Origin: Muribaculaceae bacterium | Lineage (GTDB): Bacteria > Bacteroidota > Bacteroidia > Bacteroidales > Muribaculaceae | Assembly (NCBI GenBank): GCA_003979155.1 | Contig: RYWL01000012.1 | Location: forward strand, 1 to 38,848 | Direction of reading: 5' to 3' | Length of the DNA: 38,848 nt | Part shown: positions 1 to 8,082 of the stretch, one piece after another | Layout of the letters: every line of letters starts with the position of its first letter | How positions within the stretch are numbered: the first letter of the stretch is position 1 | The notes under the pieces: generated by a model | What the model was told of the DNA's origin: nothing | Databases searched by the model: none | What the model saw: only the letters and a program-made list of their open reading frames with translations | Program-made: the position numbers and the translations under genes

Positions 1-43
1 GATATATATATCACGGCGGCTCTGCTTTTTTAATTTTAAGCTG

Positions 44-1663
44 ATGTCCACAAAAATATTCATACAAATCTTAGCGGCCACAGCTCTGCTGACTTCGGCC
101 TCAACAGCCGCCGCCCAGTCGTGCGGCAACGACGTGAAGTATAAACTTCCATATAAGAATACATATGTAAAAGAGATTTTTACGGCCGAGAATGAGTTCC
201 GCACCAAAAAGCCCGAGACTATCGTTCCGGGCACCTTTGCCGAAGCCCGTCAGATACTGCCCAATCCCGTGTGGCCCGGGCATGACAAAGAGCTCGAAAT
301 GTATTGGCGCGCCTGGGAAATAGCTGTAGGCAATATACGACAGGTTCCAGAGGGCTCTGGTTTTGTTAGCCCTTATATCGACACTGCCTACAACGGCAAT
401 ATTTTCATGTGGGACAGCAGCTTCATACTGATGTTCGCACGTTACGGCGATCGCTTTTTTCCCTTCCAGAAAACTCTCGACAACTTCTACGCCAAGCAGC
501 ATCCCGACGGCTTCATATGCCGTGAAATCAAATCCGACGGTGCCGACTGCTTCGAGCGCTACGACCCCACGAGCACTGGTCCCAATCTCCTTCCCTGGAG
601 CGAAATCATATACTATCACCAGTATGGCGACATCGACCGTCTCCACAAGATATTCGCGCCGTTGGCCGGCTACAACAAATGGCTGAAACTCAACCACACA
701 TGGCAGAACGGCACTTACTGGAGCAGCGGCTGGGGTACCGGTATGGACAATATGCCCCGCGTCCCCGAAGAATACAATCCTATTTTCAGCCACGGCCACA
801 TGACATGGCTCGACACCAACCTGCAGCAGATTCTGGTGGACAACATTATGCTCGAAATCGGATTTTACATCGAGCGCTGGCAGGAAATCGAAGATTATGA
901 AGACGAAGTGAAACTGCTTTCCGAACATGTGGGCAAGCATATGTGGAACGATTCCACAGGCTTCCTCCACGACCAGTATCGCGACGGCAGTCTATGCCCG
1001 ACCAAAGGCATCGGTGCCTTCTGGGCTCTTCATACTCCCGGCGTGCTCGACAAAGAGCGCATGGACCGTCTTGTGGCGCATCTCGAAAACCCCGACGAAT
1101 TCAAGCGTCCCGGCATGATTCCCTCACTTTCACACGACAATGCCAAGTATCGCGACAACGGCCGCTACTGGCAGGGAGGCGTATGGCCCGGCACCAACTA
1201 TATGGTGCTCAGCGGTCTCGTAAAAAACGGATACAACGACCTCGCGCGGCGTATAGCACAGAACCACTACAACGAAGTACTCGATGTATACAAGAAGACA
1301 GGTACTTTCTGGGAATATTACTCGCCTGAAACTTCAGATCCCGGATTCATGGCCCGCGACGAGTTTATTGGCTGGACCGGTCTTGCACCGATAGCCGAGC
1401 TTATCGAATACATCTTCGGCATACGCGGCGACTACGTGGAGAAAGAAATCGTGTGGGACATGTCGCTGCTCGACGAGCATGGCATTGAGCGCTATCCCTT
1501 CGGTCCCGATGGCAATATTGCCCTGAAGGTGGCAAAGCGCCGCAGCGCCGACGAAGAACCTCGTCTTACTGTTGACTCTAACATCCCTTTCAGACTCAAA
1601 GTGCTCTACGGAAAGGGTAAAGAGAAAGTGGTGAATGTCGTTCCCGAAACTAAAAACTATTAA
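44..1663 (+). CDS. Secreted (alpha/alpha)6-barrel glycoside hydrolase, GH63/trehalase/MGH1-like
   Basis: 539 aa. The first 24 residues form a signal peptide with a cleavage site near STAAAQ, so the enzyme is exported, probably to the periplasm. The rest resembles the (alpha/alpha)6 barrel shared by GH37 trehalases, GH63 glucosidases and mannosylglycerate-hydrolase-like enzymes: aromatic-rich helices, the motif FMWDSSF, the segment SGWGTGMDN (the usual place of the catalytic acid Asp) and GTFWEYYSPET (the usual place of the catalytic Glu). These assignments come from motif position, not alignment. Substrate cannot be fixed; an alpha-glucoside or alpha-mannoside is likely. The GH20 gene starts only 20 nt downstream, so both are probably co-transcribed and act on the same glycan. 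Upstream context is cut by the window edge, so more of the locus may lie outside. Confidence 0.8.
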   Translation: MSTKIFIQILAATALLTSASTAAAQSCGNDVKYKLPYKNTYVKEIFTAENEFRTKKPETIVPGTFAEARQILPNPVWPGHDKELEMYWRAWEIAVGNIRQVPEGSGFVSPYIDTAYNGNIFMWDSSFILMFARYGDRFFPFQKTLDNFYAKQHPDGFICREIKSDGADCFERYDPTSTGPNLLPWSEIIYYHQYGDIDRLHKIFAPLAGYNKWLKLNHTWQNGTYWSSGWGTGMDNMPRVPEEYNPIFSHGHMTWLDTNLQQILVDNIMLEIGFYIERWQEIEDYEDEVKLLSEHVGKHMWNDSTGFLHDQYRDGSLCPTKGIGAFWALHTPGVLDKERMDRLVAHLENPDEFKRPGMIPSLSHDNAKYRDNGRYWQGGVWPGTNYMVLSGLVKNGYNDLARRIAQNHYNEVLDVYKKTGTFWEYYSPETSDPGFMARDEFIGWTGLAPIAELIEYIFGIRGDYVEKEIVWDMSLLDEHGIERYPFGPDGNIALKVAKRRSADEEPRLTVDSNIPFRLKVLYGKGKEKVVNVVPETKNY

Positions 1664-1683
1664 AGATTCTGCATAAACATAAT

Positions 1684-3909
1684 ATGAATATCAAGCTTAT
1701 ATCCGGAGCCATCGCCTTGTTGCTGTGCGTGGCATCGTGCACGCAGAAAGACGATGTCTATCTGACGGTGATTCCGCAGCCCAACAATGCTACCGAGCTG
1801 ACGGGCACTGTCGCGTTGTCGGATAATATCTGCATCACGGCACCCTCCGGCAACGACGGGGCCGACAAAGTGGTGCGCTACCTTTCCGGCCATTTCAATG
1901 TGTCGGACGGCGAAGCTTCCACGCCCATACTTCTCAAAGAAGACACGACCATGGCCGCAGAAGCCTATCTGCTCGAAATCACACCATCGAAAGGAGTGGA
2001 AATTACTGCGGCTCCCGACGGTAGCGGCTGGTTCTACGGCGTGCAGACTCTGATGCAACTCCGCAATGCAGGCAATGGCGTTGTAAAAGCAGTGCGCATC
2101 GACGATGCTCCGCGTTTTGTTCACCGAGGTGCGCATATGGATCCGGCGCGCAATTGGCTCCCAAAAGAAGAGGTGCTCAAGTTTCTCGACCTTATTGCGC
2201 TTTATAAGCTCAATGTCTTCCACTTCCACCTCACCGACGACCAGGGCTGGCGTATTGAAATAGAGCGCTATCCACGTCTCACCGAAGTAGGGTCGAAGCG
2301 TCCGCATACACAGATAGGCCACGCCGACACTTATAATCCCGTGCGCTACGACAGCATTCCCGATGAAGGCTATTACACGAAGGACGATATCCGCGAGATT
2401 CTGGCCTATGCCGCCGACCGTTTCATCACCGTAATCCCCGAAATCGAGATGCCAGGTCATGCCTCGGCTGCGCTTGCCGCCTATCCCGAGTATTCGTGCG
2501 GTCTCGGAAAGACATATATCGTACAAGGCCGCTTCGATGTGTTCGATGAGGTTTTCTGTCCCAAAGAAGAGACTTTCGAGTTTCTGTGCAACGTGCTCGA
2601 CGAAGTGATTGAGCTCTTCCCCTCGCAGTACATTCATATAGGCGGCGACGAATGTCCCAAAAAGGCATGGGCAAAGTGCGACCATTGCCAGAAGATGATA
2701 AAAGACCTCGGTCTTGCCGACGAACACGAATTACAGAGCTACTTTATAAAGCGTATCGAGCAACACGTCAACAGCCGTGGCCGCAGCATCATCGGATGGG
2801 ACGAAATCCTCGAGGGCGGCCTCGCTCCCAACGCCACCGTAATGTCGTGGCGTGGCGAAGAGGGCGGCATAGAAGCTGCTTCGGCCGGTCACGATGTGAT
2901 TATGACTCCGGCGCACTGGTGCTATATCGATTATTATCAGGAAGACCCGGCTCTTGCGCCTCAGGGCATAGGCGGCTATCTGCCGATTGACACCGTGTAT
3001 AGCTATAATCCCGTGTCGGCGGCTATTCCCGATTCGCTGCAGCATCACATAATCGGTTCTCAGGTGAATATATGGGGCGAATATATTCAGACTCCCGAGC
3101 ATTTCGAGTACATGGCATTTCCGCGTCTGCTCGCCATGTCGGAAGTGCAGTGGACTCAGCCTTCGCGCAAGAGTTTCGAGCATTTCTGCCGTGCTCTCGA
3201 TGCAGAGTTCCCGCGGCTCGACTCTCTTGGTGTGAATGCATGCCGTAATTTCTATCAGGCCAATATCTTCGGCCACTACAACCGCGACACGAAGCAGTAT
3301 GAGGTCGAACTCAAAACCCTCTGGCCCGATGCCGAAATAGAGTATACGCTCAACGACAGCACCTTTGCCGAAGCTCTGAAGTATACACAGCCTTTCGCGC
3401 TTGAGAACAATGCTACTGTATGGGCCCGCGCCTTGCGCGACGGCAAGCAGGAAGCCCCGGCCACTCACCGCATACTCAAGGTGAGCAAGGCTTCGGGAGC
3501 GACTGTCGACACCCACAGTGAGATTATCGATGGCTATGTAGGCTTGCCGCGCGACTCCTATGCATGGAAAGGCACGTATGGCGATACTATCACAGTCACA
3601 TTCGATGAGCCTGTGGAGGTGAGCAGTGTTCGAAGCCGTGCGCTCTATCGCCCTAACTATTTGTGGTGGCCGCCGTCGAGAGTCACAATCGAAGTGTCGG
3701 CCGACGGCGACAAATTCGAGACGGTGTTCGACCAAGAGAAAATGCCTTTTGCCGAGCCTCCCACAGAGTCGACCGCATATCCCGTCGCAGCCGACTTCAA
3801 GCCCACTGAGGCTAAAGTTGTGAAAGTGATTCTCAAATGCTGTAAGTCAATTTCAAGCGACTCCGGCGAGCCGGCTCACGTGGCGCTCGACGAACTGGAA
3901 ATCAACTGA
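1684..3909 (+). CDS. GH20 beta-N-acetylhexosaminidase lipoprotein
   Basis: 741 aa. The N-terminus has a lipoprotein signal ending in the lipobox VASC (Cys19), so the mature protein is membrane anchored. Next come a GH20 N-terminal (GH20b) domain, about residues 24-140, and the GH20 TIM barrel, about 145-490. The barrel holds the family motif HIGGDEC with the catalytic Asp322-Glu323 pair used in substrate-assisted removal of terminal beta-GlcNAc or GalNAc. The C-terminus looks like a chitobiase C-terminal domain followed by an F5/8-type (discoidin-like) carbohydrate-binding domain, about 600-741. This is the usual domain order of large Bacteroidota GH20 enzymes acting on host glycans. It follows the preceding hydrolase by 20 nt and ends in a strong terminator. 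GH20 assignment is secure; exact glycan is not. Confidence 0.93.
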   Translation: MNIKLISGAIALLLCVASCTQKDDVYLTVIPQPNNATELTGTVALSDNICITAPSGNDGADKVVRYLSGHFNVSDGEASTPILLKEDTTMAAEAYLLEITPSKGVEITAAPDGSGWFYGVQTLMQLRNAGNGVVKAVRIDDAPRFVHRGAHMDPARNWLPKEEVLKFLDLIALYKLNVFHFHLTDDQGWRIEIERYPRLTEVGSKRPHTQIGHADTYNPVRYDSIPDEGYYTKDDIREILAYAADRFITVIPEIEMPGHASAALAAYPEYSCGLGKTYIVQGRFDVFDEVFCPKEETFEFLCNVLDEVIELFPSQYIHIGGDECPKKAWAKCDHCQKMIKDLGLADEHELQSYFIKRIEQHVNSRGRSIIGWDEILEGGLAPNATVMSWRGEEGGIEAASAGHDVIMTPAHWCYIDYYQEDPALAPQGIGGYLPIDTVYSYNPVSAAIPDSLQHHIIGSQVNIWGEYIQTPEHFEYMAFPRLLAMSEVQWTQPSRKSFEHFCRALDAEFPRLDSLGVNACRNFYQANIFGHYNRDTKQYEVELKTLWPDAEIEYTLNDSTFAEALKYTQPFALENNATVWARALRDGKQEAPATHRILKVSKASGATVDTHSEIIDGYVGLPRDSYAWKGTYGDTITVTFDEPVEVSSVRSRALYRPNYLWWPPSRVTIEVSADGDKFETVFDQEKMPFAEPPTESTAYPVAADFKPTEAKVVKVILKCCKSISSDSGEPAHVALDELEIN

Positions 3910-3928
3910 CAATTGTATCATGAATATG

Positions 3929-3963
3929 GCGTAGCCGGCACTTATCTGTCGGCTACGCTTTTT
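3929..3963 (+). terminator. Rho-independent terminator after the GH20 gene
   Basis: A 12-bp stem with one G-U pair (GCGTAGCCGGCA pairing with TGTCGGCTACGC, 6-nt loop) is followed directly by five T. It lies about 20 nt after the GH20 stop codon and separates the hydrolase pair from the two-component system. Confidence 0.9.
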
Positions 3964-4031
3964 CATTTACGGCCGAAAAATAGCTGTGGAAATAGTTTAA
4001 TCGATAATAAAGGAGCGTTTGTAGATATTTT

Positions 4032-4063
4032 TTTGCAATGGAGAGAATAAATAGTTAAATTTG
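4032..4063 (+). promoter_or_regulatory. Bacteroidota-type promoter for the LytS/LytTR pair
   Basis: TTTG at 4032-4035, a 20-nt spacer, and TAAATTTG at 4056-4063 match the -33/-7 elements of the Bacteroidota primary sigma factor. The start codon is 18 nt after the -7 element, giving a short leader. Confidence 0.75.
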
Positions 4064-4081
4064 CGTAAAAATATTTAAGGT

Positions 4082-5146
4082 ATGGATACACAGAGCACAT
4101 CAAGGTGCCGACGTTTTGTAAATGTGTTGGTGCATTTGTTATTCATCGTCATCATTTTCGTTCTGCCGGAACTGGTGATGGCCATAGCCATGCCGCACCG
4201 TCGCCAGTTTGTGTTTTACCCCGGTCTTTATGTCAAGACACTGATATTAATCGTGGTGTTTTATCTGAATTATTTCATTATCATCGACCGTACAATCGGC
4301 CGTAAGGGCCGCCGCATATGGAGTTTTCTGCTTATCAATCTTCTCCTTATAATCGTAGGGCTTGTGCTGTCGGATATCATATCGGGCTGGCTCAGCTCAA
4401 ATCCTCCGCGGTGGTCGCGTACGAAACATAACAGTTTACTCAAATACGCATCGTTTCTGTTGCGCGACGGTGTGACGATGCTGCTTGTCATCGGTCTGTC
4501 GGTGGCCCTGCGCCTCTCTACAAAGTGGCGCGATATAGAGCGGAGTAATCAAGACCTCATAGCGGCACAGCGTACCATAGAGCTTGCCAATCTCAAAAGT
4601 CAGCTCAACCCTCATTTTCTCTTCAACACCCTCAATACAATCTATGCATTGGTGGATATAAGTCCTGACGATGCCAAAAAGGCCGTGCACCGCTTGTCGG
4701 CCCTGCTGAGGTATATGCTTTATGAAGATGTGAAATACGTTGCACTCAGGCGCGAGACCGATTTCATCACTGATTATGTCGACCTTATGAAGCTGCGTAT
4801 CGCCGATCGGGAAATCAAGTTTGATATCGATTTGGGAGATAATGCCGACCGCGAGATTCCGCCGCTGCTGTTTGTTCCGCTTGTCGAAAACGCATTTAAA
4901 TACGGCATTTCGGCTTCCGACAATGTTCCTGTGGAAATATCTATCAAAGCCGACGACAAAGTGATTACCTGCACCACGTCTAACTCTTTTATTCCTGGCA
5001 CAAAGACCGACAAGACCGCTTCGGGCATAGGACTCTCGAATCTGCGCCGCCGTCTGGCTCTCATTTATGGGGCGAACGCCACTCTGCGCATCACATGTCG
5101 CGACCATATCTATCGCGCCAAGCTCACCATACTTCTCGACAACTGA
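4082..5146 (+). CDS. LytS-type sensor histidine kinase (His_kinase, HATPase)
   Basis: 354 aa. Four N-terminal membrane helices, about residues 11-34, 43-68, 79-103 and 122-146, leave almost no periplasmic sensor domain. They are followed by a short linker and the His_kinase domain of the LytS/YehU type, with the motif LNPHFLFNTLN and phosphoacceptor His178. A C-terminal HATPase domain ends the protein (N-box-like VENAFKYG; GIGLSNLRRRL as the glycine-rich box). Such kinases signal through LytTR regulators, and one is encoded 18 nt downstream. The signal is unknown. With no extracytoplasmic domain, it probably senses a membrane-associated cue or works with another membrane protein. Confidence 0.92.
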   Translation: MDTQSTSRCRRFVNVLVHLLFIVIIFVLPELVMAIAMPHRRQFVFYPGLYVKTLILIVVFYLNYFIIIDRTIGRKGRRIWSFLLINLLLIIVGLVLSDIISGWLSSNPPRWSRTKHNSLLKYASFLLRDGVTMLLVIGLSVALRLSTKWRDIERSNQDLIAAQRTIELANLKSQLNPHFLFNTLNTIYALVDISPDDAKKAVHRLSALLRYMLYEDVKYVALRRETDFITDYVDLMKLRIADREIKFDIDLGDNADREIPPLLFVPLVENAFKYGISASDNVPVEISIKADDKVITCTTSNSFIPGTKTDKTASGIGLSNLRRRLALIYGANATLRITCRDHIYRAKLTILLDN

Positions 5147-5164
5147 ATATAAATCTCTGCCGCT

Positions 5165-5884
5165 ATGAATTCCGCCAATTTGCGATGCCTTGTTGTGGAC
5201 GACGAGCCCCTGGCAGCCCGTCTGATAAGCACATATGTCGAGCGCACGCCGTTTATGACCCTTGTAGCCGAGCTCCACGCTCCCGAGGCCGCTCTCGAAT
5301 TCATAAAAGATGGCGACATCGACCTTGTGTTTCTTGATATACACATGCCGAGGCTGTCGGGCATGCAGCTTGCAAGGATTTTGCCCGACACTACACGTGT
5401 GGTATTCACTACAGCCTATGCCGACCATGCGGTAGAGGGATTCAGAGTCAATGCCATAGACTATCTGCTCAAGCCTGTCAGTTACGAAGATTTTCTCGAA
5501 GCGGCCATGAGGGCGCAAAAATTATTCGAAGCCTCGTCGAATGTGGTGGCTCCCGTGCAGCCCACGGCCGGTTTTCTCACCGTTAAAAGCGAATACAGGC
5601 TGCTGCGTATTCCCTTCGACGAAATAATCTATATCGAAGGTCTCAAAGACTATGTACGCATCAACACAGGCGACGACAGCAAGCCGGTGCTCACTCTCAT
5701 GAGCATGAAGTCTCTCGAAGAAGCCCTGCCGGCAACGCAGTTCATGCGTGTGCATCGCTCGTTTATAGTCAATCTCGACAGAGTGCGCCTTATAGAGCGC
5801 AACTCCATAATCCTTGCCGGCCGTTGCATACCCGTGGGCGACAGTTACCGCAAGCGCTTCTTTGCCTATCTCGGCGGAGAGTAG
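5165..5884 (+). CDS. LytTR-family response regulator
   Basis: 239 aa. The receiver domain, about residues 5-120, carries the acidic pocket VVDDEP and phosphoacceptor Asp58 in the motif FLDIHMPRLSG. It is joined to a LytTR DNA-binding domain, about 135-239, with typical features: IIYIEGLKDYVRI, MKSLEEALP and FMRVHRSFIVN. It is the cognate partner of the kinase 18 nt upstream, and the two form one operon. In Bacteroidota such pairs are usually autonomous and often regulate a neighbouring transporter; here the nearest candidate is the MFS gene at 6000. Target sites cannot be identified from one locus. Confidence 0.93.
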   Translation: MNSANLRCLVVDDEPLAARLISTYVERTPFMTLVAELHAPEAALEFIKDGDIDLVFLDIHMPRLSGMQLARILPDTTRVVFTTAYADHAVEGFRVNAIDYLLKPVSYEDFLEAAMRAQKLFEASSNVVAPVQPTAGFLTVKSEYRLLRIPFDEIIYIEGLKDYVRINTGDDSKPVLTLMSMKSLEEALPATQFMRVHRSFIVNLDRVRLIERNSIILAGRCIPVGDSYRKRFFAYLGGE

Positions 5885-5962
5885 AGGCGTGCGGTGCCGT
5901 CATTTTAGCGAATACGAATCAGAGTGTTTGCGCTATGCGCTTCCGTATTTGATATTTTTTTG

Positions 5963-5995
5963 TAAATTTGCGCTCAAAATAATTAAGTAATTTTG
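5963..5995 (+). promoter_or_regulatory. Candidate promoter region for the MFS transporter
   Basis: Two -7-like elements occur: TAAATTTG at 5963-5970 and TAATTTTG at 5988-5995. Neither has a well-spaced -33 partner, and the second is too near the ATG at 6000 unless the mRNA is almost leaderless. The first is the better candidate. Just upstream, AATACG (5911-5916) and CGTATT (5944-5949) could form a weak terminator stem before the T-run at 5954-5961 for the regulator gene. Confidence 0.35.
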
Positions 5996-5999
5996 CAAA

Positions 6000-7433
6000 A
6001 TGACAGAAAAGATTAAAAAAACACTTCGAGACAAGGCGTGGGCCCGTTGGACAGCGCTCGTGCTTGTGGCCTCGATGATGTTTTTCGCTTACATGTTTGT
6101 AGATGTAATGTCGCCTCTGCAAAGTCTTGTACAGACCGAGTTGGGCTGGACGCCCGAGGCATTCGGCTATTATGCCGGAGCCGAGTATATACTTAATGTG
6201 TTCGGCTTCCTTATACTTGCCGGTATCATACTCGACAAGATGGGAGTTCGTTTTACCGGCGTGCTGTCGGCTTCGGTGATGTTTGTCGGCGCATGTATCA
6301 AATTGTATGCAATCAGCGATTATTTTGTCGGCAGCGGTCTCGATGCATGGCTTTCGTCGTGGTGGACCGATATGCCCGGCAGTGCCAAGCTGGCCGCCCT
6401 TGGTTTCATGATTTTTGGCTGTGGCTGTGAAATGGCCGGCATAACAGTGTCGAAAACCCTTGCCAAATGGTTCGAGGGACACGAAATGGCTCTTGCCATG
6501 GGTCTTGAGATGGCACTGGCCCGTGTTGGTGTGTTCGTTATCTTCACCATATCGCCGCGCCTGGCCTCGTGGCTGGGCGAGCCCACAGTGGTTACACCTG
6601 TTGCATTCTGCACAGTGCTACTGCTCATAGGTCTTATTTCGTATACGGTGTTTACTTTCATGGATACCCGTCTCGACCGTGAGATTGCCGCCGACCGTGC
6701 CGCCGATGCCCCCGAGGAAGAGTTCAAAATGAGCGACGTTGGCAATATCCTTTCGAGCAAACTCTTCTGGATTATCGCCATGCTTTGCGTGCTTTACTAC
6801 TCGGCTATCTTCCCCTTCCAGCGCTATGCCACCAATATGCTTCAGTGCAATCTTGGCATGGACGAGCAGCAGGCCGCTGACATATTCCGCTGGTTCCCTA
6901 TCGGTGCCGCGGGTCTCACCCCCGTGCTCGGCTTTGCGCTCGACCGCTGGGGCAAAGGCGCTACAATGCTTATGGGCGGCGCGATACTCATGATATTGTG
7001 CCATCTTACATTCGCGCTCATCCTTCCGGTATATCCCGAGCAGTGGCTGGCCTTCGTTGCAATCATCATTCTCGGCATATCGTTCTCGCTCGTTCCGGCC
7101 TCGCTGTGGCCTTCGGTGCCTAAGATTATGGAAGCGCGTTATCTCGGTTCGGCCTATTCGCTCATTTTCTGGGTGCAGAACATCGGCCTCGCCCTCTTCC
7201 CCATTCTTATCGGCAAAGTTATCATGTGGGCCAATCCCGGCATCGACGACCCGATGGAGTACAACTATACCGTGCCTATGCTTCTTTTTGCTTCGCTCGG
7301 TGTGCTCGCCCTCTTCTTCTCGATATGGCTCAAGCTCCTCGATGGCCGCAAGCACTATGGCCTCGAGAGCCCCAATATTGTGAAGAAAGACACTAAAGCT
7401 CTCGAAGCCGAAGACCAACAGGCCGACGCCTGA
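6000..7433 (+). CDS. Major facilitator superfamily transporter
   Basis: 477 aa with about 12 hydrophobic membrane segments arranged as two six-helix halves joined by a charged cytoplasmic loop near residues 220-245 (DREIAADRAADAPEEEF). Between the second and third helices sits LDKMGVRF, a degenerate form of the MFS loop motif. The C-terminus is a short acidic cytoplasmic tail. Substrate cannot be deduced. It has its own upstream region and a strong terminator, so it is probably monocistronic. The adjacent LytS/LytTR pair is a possible but unproven regulator. Confidence 0.88.
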   Translation: MTEKIKKTLRDKAWARWTALVLVASMMFFAYMFVDVMSPLQSLVQTELGWTPEAFGYYAGAEYILNVFGFLILAGIILDKMGVRFTGVLSASVMFVGACIKLYAISDYFVGSGLDAWLSSWWTDMPGSAKLAALGFMIFGCGCEMAGITVSKTLAKWFEGHEMALAMGLEMALARVGVFVIFTISPRLASWLGEPTVVTPVAFCTVLLLIGLISYTVFTFMDTRLDREIAADRAADAPEEEFKMSDVGNILSSKLFWIIAMLCVLYYSAIFPFQRYATNMLQCNLGMDEQQAADIFRWFPIGAAGLTPVLGFALDRWGKGATMLMGGAILMILCHLTFALILPVYPEQWLAFVAIIILGISFSLVPASLWPSVPKIMEARYLGSAYSLIFWVQNIGLALFPILIGKVIMWANPGIDDPMEYNYTVPMLLFASLGVLALFFSIWLKLLDGRKHYGLESPNIVKKDTKALEAEDQQADA

Positions 7434-7454
7434 TAGAATTCTCCCACATAAAAC

Positions 7455-7496
7455 AAACGTCCGCCTTACACAAATATGGCGGGCGTTTAGTTTTTT
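7455..7496 (+). terminator. Terminator after the MFS gene
   Basis: An 11-bp stem with one G-U pair (7455-7465 with 7478-7488, AAACGTCCGCC/GGCGGGCGTTT) is followed by AG and six T. It lies about 20 nt after the MFS stop codon. Confidence 0.88.
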
Positions 7497-7672
7497 ATAG
7501 AAAGGAAAAGTGGAATCGTGTGATTGATTCGGGCCATTTTGACAGTCTCCCCCGATTTTGGGGGATAGATGATGAATGAAAGCAGGAGATAAATACCCGG
7601 GAATTTGGAATTTATCTCCTGCTTGATTATCTTTTTGAAATGCAGTCGGCCGTGTGGCCGGTCAGAGGAAGC
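7497..7672. other. Convergent intergenic spacer with extra hairpins
   Basis: No ORF is credible here. Besides the terminators on either side, a short hairpin lies at 7548-7565 (TCCCCC, loop GATTTT, GGGGGA). The spacer separates the converging MFS (+) and ridA (-) genes. Confidence 0.5.
7581..7623 (-). terminator. Terminator for ridA, possibly bidirectional
   Basis: A perfect 14-bp stem: AGCAGGAGATAAAT at 7581-7594 pairs with 7610-7623 around a 15-nt loop. On the minus strand it lies about 50 nt after the ridA stop and is followed by a T-rich stretch (TTTCATTCATC). On the plus strand it is followed by TGATTATCTTTTT. It may stop transcripts from both converging genes. Confidence 0.7.
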
Positions 7673-8047
7673 TTAGCGCACTGCAATGACTTCCACTTCA
7701 ACAAGTACACCTTTGGGGAGCTCGCGAACGGCGACAGCCGAACGGGCCGGATAGGGCTCGGTGAAGACTTTGCCGTAAACCTCGTTCATGGCAGCGAAGT
7801 CACCCATGTCGGCAAGGAACACGGTTGTCTTTACAACGTTGTCGACAGATAGGCCGGCAGCCTCGAGAATTGCGCATACGTTGGCGAGAGACTGTGTTGT
7901 CTGTGCTGTGATGCCTTCGGGGATGTTTCCGGTTGCAGGGTCGAGGGGAATCTGGCCCGAAGCATAAACGAATGTGCCGGTGTCGATAGCCTGGCTGTAG
8001 GGGCCGATGGCACCGGGAGCTGCTGTGGTTGCGATTACTTTTTTCAT
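7673..8047 (-). CDS. ridA: RidA-family enamine/imine deaminase
   Basis: 124 aa, the full length of the YjgF/YER057c/UK114 family. These cytoplasmic trimers hydrolyse reactive enamine and imine intermediates, such as 2-aminoacrylate, made by PLP enzymes. Visible family features are the N-terminal [11 protein letters not shown], the [10 protein letters not shown] segment, the conserved Arg102 in PARSAVAV that binds the carboxylate, and the C-terminal VEVEVIA with the conserved acidic residue. The gene begins 35 nt after the end of the BrkB-like gene on the same strand, and no separate promoter is evident, so co-transcription is possible. Confidence 0.95.
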   Translation of the reverse strand: MKKVIATTAAPGAIGPYSQAIDTGTFVYASGQIPLDPATGNIPEGITAQTTQSLANVCAILEAAGLSVDNVVKTTVFLADMGDFAAMNEVYGKVFTEPYPARSAVAVRELPKGVLVEVEVIAVR

Positions 8048-8082
8048 TGTCTTATGTTTTATTTTGTTTTGTGGGTTGATAG

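Noticed and set aside
1-43. Promoter or repeat at the window start (GATATATATATC)
   Set aside because: It is a short AT repeat with no TAnnTTTG element, and the context is cut by the window edge.
1660-2727. Long minus-strand open frame opposite the GH20 gene
   Set aside because: It is a mirror of a well-supported coding region, without a recognisable domain or promoter.
2731-3735. Second long minus-strand open frame opposite the GH20 gene
   Set aside because: It lies antisense to the GH20 catalytic and C-terminal domains. The composition is that of a shadow frame.
4436-5518. Minus-strand open frame across the kinase-regulator junction
   Set aside because: It spans two real genes and their spacer on the other strand and has no protein family features.
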